Shown piece after piece: positions 27,483-35,117 of a stretch of 64,000 nucleotides of DNA (the stretch's first letter is position 1; the number at the start of each line of letters is the position of its first letter). The stretch is from an uncultured Bacteroidales bacterium. GTDB lineage: Bacteria > Bacteroidota > Bacteroidia > Bacteroidales > WCHB1-69. The DNA is taken from NCBI GenBank assembly GCA_946186495.1, contig CAMHNQ010000001.1, positions 1 through 64,000 on the forward strand. The letters run 5' to 3'. Below the pieces are notes generated by a model, which saw only the letters and a program-made list of their open reading frames with translations, was not told the DNA's origin and did no database searches. A program made the position numbers and the translations under genes.

Positions 27483-28487
27483 ATGTCATTAATCGATAGC
27501 ATACTTGATTGTAAGACGCTCTCCATCACCGGCATGGCGAAAAACACCGGCAAGACTGTGGCCCTCAACTACCTCCTCGGGCAGTTGCATGAGCGCGATG
27601 TGCTGGTGGCGGTGACCTCCATCGGTATCGACGGGGAAAAGACCGACCAGGTGACGCAGACCGACAAACCGGAGATCGAACTGTATGAGGGCACAATATT
27701 CGTGACCTCCGAGTATCATTACCGCCAGCGGCAGCTGGTGTCGGAGATTGTAGACTTGTCTGACGACAGCACCTCCCTGGGCCGCCTGGTGACGGCACGG
27801 GTGCTGCATCGCGGGAAAGTGATTCTCTCAGGTCCGGCCACCACAGGCGGCGTACGCAAAGTGCTGGACAGGGTGGGGGAGTACGGCGTTGCGCTCACCA
27901 TCGTGGACGGGGCGTTGTCGCGCAAAAGCCACGCGTCCCCGACCATCACCGACGGGTTGATTCTCGCCACAGGCGCCGCCATCGCCCCTGATCTCAACAC
28001 CATCGTGAAGAAAACTTCCGAGTTGCACGACTTGATGCAACTCCCTGAATACGAGACAGACAAAAAAGAGGAGCTGTTGCAGGCTGAAAGCGGGATATTC
28101 GCCTTGGAGAACGGGAATCCCGTGTCGCTGGACATCCCGTCGTCGCTCCTTTCCGACAAATACAAGGCCGAACTGTTCTCCCACGGCAATCAGATATTCT
28201 TCAGCGGGATCCTCACCGACAGCGTGCTGAATTTCCTCAAAATGCAGCCGGAGGTGAGGCACTCCGCAGTCATCGTAAAGGATTTCACCAAGGTTTTCGT
28301 CTCCCCGATGACCCTTCGGCTTTTCTTCAGCAAGGGAGGCCGTCTTTTTGTGCTGAAACGCCCTAACCTGCTCGCGGTGACGGTCAACCCCGTGGCACCC
28401 AGCGGATTCTCCATCCCGTCCGAAACACTGGTGAAAGCTGTTGAGAAGGTGTTCGATGTGCCGGTGTATGACGTGGTCAACAGTTAG
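27483..28487 (+). CDS. P-loop protein resembling KamB
   Basis: A 334-residue protein with a phosphate loop GMAKNTGKTVALNYL near the N-terminus, then VTSIGIDGEKTDQVTQTDKP, LSGPATTGGVRKVLD and IVDGALSRKSHASPTITDG. From memory this pattern matches the KamB subunit of the lysine 5,6-aminomutase reactivase of lysine fermentation. No other kam or lysine-fermentation gene is present in the window. The second half (about 200-334) is unassigned. Start at MSLIDSILD; the frame open to 27438 lies inside pepP. The last 11 bases overlap the convergent lipid kinase. The family name is tentative. Confidence 0.6.
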   Translation: MSLIDSILDCKTLSITGMAKNTGKTVALNYLLGQLHERDVLVAVTSIGIDGEKTDQVTQTDKPEIELYEGTIFVTSEYHYRQRQLVSEIVDLSDDSTSLGRLVTARVLHRGKVILSGPATTGGVRKVLDRVGEYGVALTIVDGALSRKSHASPTITDGLILATGAAIAPDLNTIVKKTSELHDLMQLPEYETDKKEELLQAESGIFALENGNPVSLDIPSSLLSDKYKAELFSHGNQIFFSGILTDSVLNFLKMQPEVRHSAVIVKDFTKVFVSPMTLRLFFSKGGRLFVLKRPNLLAVTVNPVAPSGFSIPSETLVKAVEKVFDVPVYDVVNS

Positions 28488-29439
28488 CAGTCAGCACGTT
28501 TATCGCATGTGGAAACACCTCCACACGGTAGTCTCCGAATATGAGAAGCTCGCCCTCGGTCTCCCCGCGCAGAAGTTGTGGCGACCGTATGTCGGCTACT
28601 GACGTCAAGGTTTTCCGAATCTCCTTGATTTTGTCGAGATGGTCGCCTGAGGTCATGTCTTTCAGGTGTCTGAGCACTTTTGGGACACTCATGGCCGGAA
28701 CGACAATGAGGTCGATTTTGCCGTCGTCGGGCACGGCGTACTTGGCCTCCCGGATGCCGCCGCCGTTGTACTGGCAGATGGCCGCGATGACCATGAAGAC
28801 ATCCCCTGCGAATGCAAAGCCCCCGCCGGCGGTCACTTTCACGGGCGTGGGTTTGTGCGAGAAGAGGGTCTTGAGCAACGAGAGCACGTATGTGTTGAAC
28901 CCCAAGAAGTGGGAAGGGTGGTGCGTGACGTCGTAGATGACGTCCGCATCGAAGCCAAAGCCTGCGATGTTGATGAAATAGCGGCTTCCGGCAGGCCTCT
29001 CCCCGTCATAGGTGGTCACCCGACCGACATCGTGTTTCATGAAACGCCCCTCATGCCACATCTCGACCACTTCGCCGATGCTTTTAGGAAAGTGGTGGGT
29101 GCGAACCCAGTCGTTGCCGCGCCCCAATGGCAGCACGGCCATGAAAACTTCGCTTGAGTTGGCGCCAGAAAGCATAATGCCGTTCACCACTTCGTTGACC
29201 GTGCCGTCGCCACCGGCAGCCACGATGTGGCGTATTCCGTTTTCACACAGTGACTTGGCTATCTCTATGCCTTCCCCCGGCTTCCCGACTCGGTGCAGGT
29301 CGTGGCGTATTCCGCAACGGCGCATGGCCTCGGCGACCGGCCGCCACTCACGTTCGCATCTCTTCTCGTTGGCATTCGTGTTGAGGATGACGTGCCACAC
29401 GTGGTCAACCACTTTCACGCTTGTTATTTCTCTCTGCAT
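28477..29439 (-). CDS. Diacylglycerol-kinase-like lipid kinase
   Basis: A 320-residue enzyme of the DAGK/YegS/LCB5 family. Seen: VILNTNANEKRCEREW, the catalytic nucleotide-binding loop AAGGDGTVNEVVNG (residues 73-86), LPLGRGNDWVR, and a C-terminal beta domain with GRFMKHDVGRV, NIAGFGFDADVIYDV and YNGGGIREAKYAVPDDGKIDL. It probably phosphorylates a membrane lipid. Convergent with the KamB-like gene, overlapping by 11 bases, so no terminator can sit between them. Confidence 0.88.
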   Translation of the reverse strand: MQREITSVKVVDHVWHVILNTNANEKRCEREWRPVAEAMRRCGIRHDLHRVGKPGEGIEIAKSLCENGIRHIVAAGGDGTVNEVVNGIMLSGANSSEVFMAVLPLGRGNDWVRTHHFPKSIGEVVEMWHEGRFMKHDVGRVTTYDGERPAGSRYFINIAGFGFDADVIYDVTHHPSHFLGFNTYVLSLLKTLFSHKPTPVKVTAGGGFAFAGDVFMVIAAICQYNGGGIREAKYAVPDDGKIDLIVVPAMSVPKVLRHLKDMTSGDHLDKIKEIRKTLTSVADIRSPQLLRGETEGELLIFGDYRVEVFPHAINVLTANC

Positions 29440-29459
29440 TCTCCGTTGGAATTAAATCG

Positions 29460-29467
29460 CAAAGGTA
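29460..29467 (-). promoter_or_regulatory. -7 box for the lipid kinase
   Basis: TACCTTTG on the minus strand, 21 bases before the ATG at 29439. Confidence 0.6.
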
Positions 29468-29526
29468 GTAAAAATATCGACATAGCAGGCGATAAAATCG
29501 TTCGGCTGACTTTGGAGAAATTTTTG

Positions 29527-29534
29527 TACTTTTG
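29527..29534 (+). promoter_or_regulatory. -7 box for the exported hydrolase gene
   Basis: TACTTTTG then CAAA, 21 bases before ATG 29555. Confidence 0.6.
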
Positions 29535-29554
29535 CAAAACTTTTGAATAGATTT

Positions 29555-30574
29555 ATGAAAAGACTGTCCTTATTGTTTTCCATTGTTGCGATAACGTTGT
29601 GCCTGTATGCACAACAGGCTTATAACAAGGCAGTTATTGGATTTTACAATCTGGAAAACCTCTTCGACACCCTGGACGACCCGAACAAAAACGACGAGGA
29701 GTTTCTGCCTGGGGGCGACTACCAGTGGAATACCGCCCGCTACACCGCAAAGCTGCACGCGCTCTCAAAGGTCATCTCAGAAATGGCGAAAATGGACGGC
29801 GGGCTGGTTGTCCTGGGCGTGTCCGAAATCGAAAACGAACAGGTGCTGCTCGACCTGGCCGCCTCAGAGCTGCTCCATCCGTACCATCTCTCGGTATGCC
29901 ATCACGAGTCTCCCGACCGCCGGGGGGTCGATGTGGCCTTCTTCTACGATGCGTCCAGATTCAAGATTGTCAGCACCAGGGCGTTCCCGACCGTCGTGCC
30001 GAACAATCCCGACTTCATCACCCGCGACCAGTGGCTGATGACCGGCGTGCTGGACGGTGTGGACACGCTCGACATCGTGGTCAACCACTGGCCCTCCAAG
30101 TCCGGCGGCGAGCAGCGGAGCCTGCCGGGGCGGATGGCCGCAGGGCGGCTCGGCCGCAGTATCGCCGACTCCGTGCTGAACTCCCGCCCGAACGCGAAGT
30201 TCATCTATATGGGCGACCTTAACGACAACCCCACCTCCAAGTGCATCATGGTGGAGATGGGCACCAAGACCAAACCCGAGAAACTGACCCCCACAGACCT
30301 CTATAACCCCATGTGGAAGCTTTTCCGCGACGGACACGGCTCCTATGCCTACCGCGACTCCTGGGAGATGCTGGACAACATCATCATCTCCGGCGCCCTG
30401 GTCAATGCCGCCCCCGGCACCTATCGCTTCCGCACCGCCAACATCTTCCGAAGGGACTTCATGTTCACCAAGACAGGCTCCTACATGGACTACCCCTACC
30501 GCACCTTCGCCGGCGGAAACTACCAAGGCGGCTACAGCGACCACCTACCTGTTTACATTGTGCTCAGCAGATAG
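29555..30574 (+). CDS. Exported endonuclease/exonuclease/phosphatase-family protein
   Basis: A 339-residue EEP-fold hydrolase with a signal peptide (MKRLSLLFSIVAITLCLYAQ). Motifs: VIGFYNLENLFDT (metal-binding Asn/Glu), VVLGVSEIENEQVL (Glu), DRRGVDVAFFYD, VVNHWPSKSGG (His), FIYMGDLNDNPTS (Asp/Asn) and the catalytic histidine in YQGGYSDHLPVYIV. It may be a secreted or periplasmic DNase or phosphodiesterase. The TTG at 29543 is an alternative start, but ATG begins the signal peptide. Confidence 0.88.
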   Translation: MKRLSLLFSIVAITLCLYAQQAYNKAVIGFYNLENLFDTLDDPNKNDEEFLPGGDYQWNTARYTAKLHALSKVISEMAKMDGGLVVLGVSEIENEQVLLDLAASELLHPYHLSVCHHESPDRRGVDVAFFYDASRFKIVSTRAFPTVVPNNPDFITRDQWLMTGVLDGVDTLDIVVNHWPSKSGGEQRSLPGRMAAGRLGRSIADSVLNSRPNAKFIYMGDLNDNPTSKCIMVEMGTKTKPEKLTPTDLYNPMWKLFRDGHGSYAYRDSWEMLDNIIISGALVNAAPGTYRFRTANIFRRDFMFTKTGSYMDYPYRTFAGGNYQGGYSDHLPVYIVLSR

Positions 30575-30619
30575 TGGTCTGTGTTTTGTGATTTGTGACG
30601 TTGAAATTTGAATACAGAT

Positions 30620-31378
30620 ATGAAACGCTTAGTAATTATTCCGACTTATAAGGAAAAAGAGAACATCGAGAACATCATCAGGGCCATATACGATCTGATA
30701 GATGTCCACATTCTGATTATTGACGACAATTCGCCGGACGGTACGGCAGACATCGTGAAGTCGCTGATTCCGGAGTTCGAGGGCCGGCTCTTCATCGAGG
30801 AACGCAGTGGCAAACTCGGCTTGGGCACGGCCTACATCCACGGCTTCAAGTGGGGTTTGGCGCGCGGCTACGACTACCTCTTCGAGATGGACGCCGACTT
30901 CTCGCACGACCCGCACGACCTGCAGCGGCTGTTTGACGCCTGCGAGACGCAGAACGCCGACGTAGCCGTGGGCTCGCGCTACTGTCAGGGTGTGAACGTG
31001 CTGAACTGGCCGATGGGCCGCCTGCTCATGTCCTACTACGGCTCCGCTTACGTGCGTTGCGTGCTGGGCGTGCCTGTGAAGGACACCACCGCCGGCTTCA
31101 TCTGCTACCGCGCCGACACGCTCAACGCCATCGACTTCGATAGGATCAAGCACATCGGCTACGGTTTCCAGATCGAGATGAAGTTCACGGCTTGGAAGCT
31201 GGGCTTCAAGATCGTGGAGGTCCCCATCATCTTCAAGGACAGGACGCAGGGCGTCTCCAAGATGAGCTCCGGCATCTTCCGCGAGGCCATCTTCGGGGTC
31301 ATCGGCCTGAAAATCCGCAGCTGGTTCCGGAAATGGGAACGCGTCGATAACCGGAAACGGTTAACGGCTAACGGCTAA
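30620..31378 (+). CDS. Polyprenol-phosphate mannosyltransferase (GT2)
   Basis: A 252-residue dolichyl-phosphate-mannose-synthase-like enzyme that transfers a sugar from a nucleotide donor to polyprenyl phosphate at the inner membrane. Seen: VIIPTYKEKENIENII, IIDDNSPDGTADIV, the DxD site FEMDADFSHDP, VGSRYCQGV, TAGFICYR and the conserved EVPIIFKDRTQGVSKMS. There is no C-terminal transmembrane domain, so it is the soluble Dpm1-like form. The last codons (KRLTANG) are made of the tandem repeat that fills the following spacer. Confidence 0.9.
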   Translation: MKRLVIIPTYKEKENIENIIRAIYDLIDVHILIIDDNSPDGTADIVKSLIPEFEGRLFIEERSGKLGLGTAYIHGFKWGLARGYDYLFEMDADFSHDPHDLQRLFDACETQNADVAVGSRYCQGVNVLNWPMGRLLMSYYGSAYVRCVLGVPVKDTTAGFICYRADTLNAIDFDRIKHIGYGFQIEMKFTAWKLGFKIVEVPIIFKDRTQGVSKMSSGIFREAIFGVIGLKIRSWFRKWERVDNRKRLTANG

Positions 31379-31445
31379 CGGTTAATGGATAATGCTTTGT
31401 CCTACTTAACCCATAACCCATAACCTATAACCTATAACCATTAAA
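31358..31445. repeat. Short tandem repeats (ACGGYTA and CCTATAA type)
   Basis: GGTTAACGGCTAACGGCTAA and then AACCCATAACCCATAACC with further copies; the two halves are roughly inverted relative to each other. The first half supplies the end of the mannosyltransferase gene. Function unknown. Confidence 0.65.
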
Positions 31446-31455
31446 CCCTAAAGCC

Positions 31456-32616
31456 ATGCAATACTTCGTTGCGAAAACCTTTGCCGGATTGGAGACCGAG
31501 CTGTTCAAGGAACTGCACGCGTTGGGTGCGCGGAACTGCGAGAAGCTCAGCCGTGCGGTGGCCTTTGAGGGCGACATGGAGATGCTGTACAAGGCGAACT
31601 ACTACTGCCGCACCGCCCTGCGCATCCTCTGGCGCCAGAAAAAGTTCAAGTTCCGCAGCAACCGGCAGTTCTACGAGGAAATCTTCGGTTTTCCGGCGGA
31701 GAACTACTTGTCCCCGGACGGCACCCTCGCCGTGCACGCCACCATCGTCGAGTCCATCTTCAACACGCCGCTTTACGCCTCTGTGCTCGCCAAGGACGCC
31801 ATCTGCGACCGCTTCCGCGACCGCTTTGGACGGCGGCCATCCGTCGACAAGGATTACCCCGACGTGCAATTCCACCTGCATGTCTATAAGGACGAGGCGC
31901 AGCTCTTCATGGACAGCTCCGGCGAGTCGCTCCACAAGCGCGGCTACAAGGTCCGGAACCATCCCGCACCCCTCAACGAGGTGGCCGCCGCCGCCATGGT
32001 CATGAAGAGCGGCTGGGACGGTTCCTGCGACTTCATCGACCCGATGTGCGGGGGCGGGACCCTTCTCATTGAGGCTGCCTTGCAAGCCCTTAACATCCCC
32101 GCAGGCTTTTACCGCCGCGAATACGGCTTCTACCAATGGAAAAATTTCGACAGGCAGCTTTGGAGGAAGGTTCGCGAAGAGGCCGACATCAAGGACGATG
32201 TCGATATCAACTTCTACGGCTCCGACATTGACGGCCGTTTCCTTGACATCGCCAGGGCGAACGTGCAGAAAGCCCGTCTGCAGGACTTTATCATCCTCGA
32301 ACGTCAGGACATACGCCACTCCGGGCCCGAGAACCGTCCATCCGTGGTGATGATGAACCCTCCTTACGGCGAACGGCTATCTGTGGAGGACATCCGCCGG
32401 CTTTACGGCGAAATAGGGGATACGCTGAAGCAACGGTATGCCGGATGTAAGGCCTACATCATAAGCTCCGACAGAGAAGCCCTGAAGCACATCGGCCTGA
32501 AGCCATCGCGCAAGTGGCCCATGCTCAACGGCTCCTTGGAGTGCCTGTTCCAGGAATACGAGCTCTTCGCGGGCAACCGGAAGCAGTTTGTGACCAACAA
32601 AAAAATCCAATCATGA
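31456..32616 (+). CDS. THUMP-domain 23S rRNA guanine-N2 methyltransferase-like protein
   Basis: A 386-residue RNA methyltransferase, similar to the N-terminal half of RlmL. An N-terminal ferredoxin-like/THUMP region (residues 1-155) precedes SAM motif DFIDPMCGGGTLLIEAALQ and the catalytic VVMMNPPYGERL (N-P-P-Y for exocyclic amino methylation). Also seen: LHKRGYKVRNHPAPLNEVAAAAMV, typical of the family. It lacks the RlmK domain of the E. coli fusion. The TGA overlaps the ATG of the next gene. Confidence 0.9.
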   Translation: MQYFVAKTFAGLETELFKELHALGARNCEKLSRAVAFEGDMEMLYKANYYCRTALRILWRQKKFKFRSNRQFYEEIFGFPAENYLSPDGTLAVHATIVESIFNTPLYASVLAKDAICDRFRDRFGRRPSVDKDYPDVQFHLHVYKDEAQLFMDSSGESLHKRGYKVRNHPAPLNEVAAAAMVMKSGWDGSCDFIDPMCGGGTLLIEAALQALNIPAGFYRREYGFYQWKNFDRQLWRKVREEADIKDDVDINFYGSDIDGRFLDIARANVQKARLQDFIILERQDIRHSGPENRPSVVMMNPPYGERLSVEDIRRLYGEIGDTLKQRYAGCKAYIISSDREALKHIGLKPSRKWPMLNGSLECLFQEYELFAGNRKQFVTNKKIQS

Positions 32617-33692
32617 GGCGGTTCCTATCCATAGTTCTCTTGCTGCTGGCCACGTGCGGCGCCCTGCAGGGTCAGGGCAAATACAGCAACGAATTCCTGT
32701 CGTTGGGGTTGGGCGCGCGCGGACTTGGATTGTCGAACACGATGTGCGCCCTGGCTGACGACGTGACTGCCGCCTACTGGAATCCCGCCGGACTGACTCG
32801 CATGGACAAACGCTACCAACTTGCGCTGATGCATGCCGAATATTTCGCAGGCATCGCCAAGTACGACTATGGCGGTCTCGCCTACAAAATCGACTCGAAC
32901 CAGTCGGTGGCATTCTCCTACATCCGTTTCGGCGTGGATAACATTATGAACACCACACAGTTGATTGATGACCAGGGAAATGTCGATTACGACAGAATCA
33001 CCTACTTCTCCGCCGCCGACAACGCCTTCCTCTTGAGCTACGCATACGCGTTCCCGCAGGTTCCGGGACTGTCGGTGGGTGCAAACGCGAAGATTATACA
33101 CCGCAAGATCGGCCAGTTCGCCCGCTCCTGGGGCTTTGGGATGGACTTCGGGCTGCAGTTCAACCGCAAGGGCTGGCAGGCCGGGCTGTTGCTCCGCGAC
33201 GGCACTTCCACTTTCAACGCTTGGCGCTTTTCGCTCTCCGAGGACGTGATTGCCGTCTTCGAGGAGACTGGCAATGAAATTCCGGAGAACGACCTTGAGC
33301 TTACCGTGCCCGCACTGCTGCTCGGTGGCGCAAAGACCGTGCATTTCGGGAAGGGCTTTCACGGCACGTTCGCCTTAGGCCTCGACTGCACTTTCGACGG
33401 CAAGCGCAATTCGTTGGTTAAAAGCAAGTTTATAAACATCGACCCCCATTTCGGCATGGAATTCGACTATAAAAGGATTGTGGCGCTACGGGCTGGCATT
33501 GGCAATTTCCAAAGCGAACCCGACTTTGACGGCAATAAGAAAACCACGTTGCAAGTCAACTTCGGGATAGGTGTTAATATAAAGAATGTTGTATCGATAG
33601 ACTACGCCTTCACGGATTTGGGCAATCTCTCTATCGCACAATATTCCCATATTGTTTCATTAAAAGTAGCCATCGATAAATTTAAAAAATAG
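32613..33692 (+). CDS. PorV/PorQ-family outer-membrane protein
   Basis: A 359-residue beta-barrel protein with signal peptide (MRRFLSIVLLLLATCGALQG). Then the family signature: LSLGLGARGLGLSNTMCALA and TAAYWNPAGLTRM, followed by FadL-like barrel strands to a short lysine-rich end. PorV and PorQ are parts or partners of the type IX secretion system; the T9SS cargo protein at 62148-63965 fits. Which of the two subgroups it belongs to is uncertain. Overlaps the RNA methyltransferase stop by four bases, so expression is coupled. Confidence 0.85.
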   Translation: MRRFLSIVLLLLATCGALQGQGKYSNEFLSLGLGARGLGLSNTMCALADDVTAAYWNPAGLTRMDKRYQLALMHAEYFAGIAKYDYGGLAYKIDSNQSVAFSYIRFGVDNIMNTTQLIDDQGNVDYDRITYFSAADNAFLLSYAYAFPQVPGLSVGANAKIIHRKIGQFARSWGFGMDFGLQFNRKGWQAGLLLRDGTSTFNAWRFSLSEDVIAVFEETGNEIPENDLELTVPALLLGGAKTVHFGKGFHGTFALGLDCTFDGKRNSLVKSKFINIDPHFGMEFDYKRIVALRAGIGNFQSEPDFDGNKKTTLQVNFGIGVNIKNVVSIDYAFTDLGNLSIAQYSHIVSLKVAIDKFKK

Positions 33693-33694
33693 AT

Positions 33695-34567
33695 ATGTCG
33701 GACAAAAAGAACACGATAACGATTCAGAAATTCCCCTTTTCGGACTCCCAGTTCAAGTTGCGGCTGAAGAGCGACACCACCTTCACCTACAGCCACGATG
33801 CCGAGCTGGAGATGTGCAAGGCTATCTTGGGCAGTGTCGATTTGACAACGTTGGAAGGTTCCGACAACGAGTCGAAAGTCCAGAAGCTCTGCGAGACAGC
33901 CCTTTCCCTGCGCAATGTCGACCGCGGTATCCCGGCGCCGGCGGCCGTGTGCGTCTATCCCCCGTTTGTGGGATTGGCCAAGGAGTTGTTGGCAGGCTCG
34001 GGCATCCGCGTGGCATCGGTCGCTGGCGCCTTCCCGTCAGGACAGCTGCCCATCCGCCTCAAGGTGTCCGAGGTGGAGTACGCAGTGGGGCAGGGTGCCG
34101 ATGAGATCGACATGGTGATTTCACGCGGCGCATTCCTGGCAGGGCGTTACCAGCAAGTATATGACGAGATTCGGGCCATACGCAACGCTTGTGCGCACCA
34201 GAAACTGAAGGTGATTTTGGAGACCGGCGAACTGCAGACGGCGCAGAACATCTACCGCGCCTCGCAGCTGGCCATCCATGCCGGTGCCGACTTTCTGAAG
34301 ACCTCCACCGGCAAGATCGCCGTCAACGCCACCCCCGAGGCCTTCTGGGTGATGATGCTCGCCATCCAGCAGTACCACCAGGACACGGGCAAGAAGGTCG
34401 GCATCAAGGTCGCAGGCGGGGTCTCCGACCTTCAGCAGGCCTATACCTACCTGCATATGTGGCGGCAAAATATGGGTAAAGACTGGGTCACGCCGGAACT
34501 CTTCCGCGTGGGCACGAGCCGCCTCGCAGGCAAGCTGAATGAAAAAATTCAAGATTTTTTTTCTTAA
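33695..34567 (+). CDS. deoC: Deoxyribose-phosphate aldolase
   Basis: Class I aldolase splitting deoxyribose 5-phosphate into acetaldehyde and glyceraldehyde 3-phosphate. The Schiff-base lysine lies in ADFLKTSTGKIAVNATPEA; the proton-relay lysine in VGIKVAGGVSD; also AAVCVYPPFVGLAKELL and GADEIDMVISRGAFLAG. It starts two bases after the PorV/PorQ-like stop, so it shares its transcript. 290 residues, slightly long because of a 40-residue N-terminal extension. Confidence 0.94.
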   Translation: MSDKKNTITIQKFPFSDSQFKLRLKSDTTFTYSHDAELEMCKAILGSVDLTTLEGSDNESKVQKLCETALSLRNVDRGIPAPAAVCVYPPFVGLAKELLAGSGIRVASVAGAFPSGQLPIRLKVSEVEYAVGQGADEIDMVISRGAFLAGRYQQVYDEIRAIRNACAHQKLKVILETGELQTAQNIYRASQLAIHAGADFLKTSTGKIAVNATPEAFWVMMLAIQQYHQDTGKKVGIKVAGGVSDLQQAYTYLHMWRQNMGKDWVTPELFRVGTSRLAGKLNEKIQDFFS

Positions 34568-34592
34568 GTGTTGGAATATAAAGAAATTATTG

Positions 34593-34600
34593 TATTTTTG
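34593..34600 (+). promoter_or_regulatory. -7 box for the HU gene
   Basis: TATTTTTG then CAGC, with TTG at 34571-34573 spaced 19 bases before it. A well-formed Bacteroidota promoter. Confidence 0.75.
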
Positions 34601-34643
34601 CAGCCCGAAATTTATTAGTAACAATTTTAAACAATTAAAGATT

Positions 34644-34928
34644 ATGACTAAAGCAGAAATTGTAAATGAAATTTCCAATCGTACTGGTTATGAGAAGAAT
34701 AGCGTTCAAACCATCGTTGAAGCATTCATGGAATCCGTGAAGAAGACTATGGTCAATGGTGAGAATGTTTACCTGAGAGGTTTCGGCAGTTTCATCGTCA
34801 AACACAGAGCTGAAAAGACTGCCCGCAATATCTCCAAGAACGAGACCATCACCATCAAAGCCCACAACATCCCTGCTTTCAAGCCTTGCAAGGATTTTGT
34901 CGAAGCTGTCAAGAAGAACACAAAATAA
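34644..34928 (+). CDS. HU/IHF-family DNA-binding protein
   Basis: A 94-residue nucleoid protein: N-terminal helices MTKAEIVNEISNRTGY and EAFMESVKKTM, the arm-base motif VYLRGFGSFIVKHRAEKTAR, the arm region NISKNETITIKAHNI and C-terminal helix FKPCKDFVEAV. The arm tip has IPAFKP, like PAF-x-P in other HU. Start set by the promoter at 34593; the open frame begins earlier. Confidence 0.93.
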   Translation: MTKAEIVNEISNRTGYEKNSVQTIVEAFMESVKKTMVNGENVYLRGFGSFIVKHRAEKTARNISKNETITIKAHNIPAFKPCKDFVEAVKKNTK

Positions 34929-34952
34929 TTTCAAACACCAATATAATTCATT

Positions 34953-35042
34953 ATGCCTAGCGGAAAAAAACGTAAACGTGCGAAAATGAACACGCACAAG
35001 CGCAAAAAAAGACTCAGAAAGAACAGACATAAGAACAGATAG
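34953..35042 (+). CDS. Tiny basic ribosomal-type protein (bS22/mS38, AURKAIP1/COX24-like)
   Basis: A 29-residue peptide, more than half Lys/Arg: MPSGKKRKRAKMNTHK followed by RKKRLRKNRHKNR. The KRKxKMxxHKxKKRLRK pattern matches the COX24/mS38 family, whose bacterial member bS22 is a small-subunit ribosomal protein. It begins 25 bases after the HU stop and ends 24 bases before a strong hairpin, so HU and this gene share a transcript. Such genes are often missed because of their size. Confidence 0.7.
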   Translation: MPSGKKRKRAKMNTHKRKKRLRKNRHKNR

Positions 35043-35066
35043 TCTATTGCGCTGTTATCAAACAAT

Positions 35067-35110
35067 GAAAACTAAATGATTTACCCATAAGTCATTTAGT
35101 TTTCTTCTTT
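35067..35110 (+). terminator. Perfect 13-bp hairpin just before RNase G
   Basis: GAAAACTAAATGA (35067-35079) and TCATTTAGTTTTC (35092-35104) pair perfectly with a 12-base loop, followed by TTCTTT. It ends seven bases before the RNase G ATG. It may be the terminator of the HU/bS22 transcript with some readthrough, or a leader stem of the RNase G message; no separate promoter for RNase G is seen. Confidence 0.65.
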
Positions 35111-35117
35111 ATTATAT

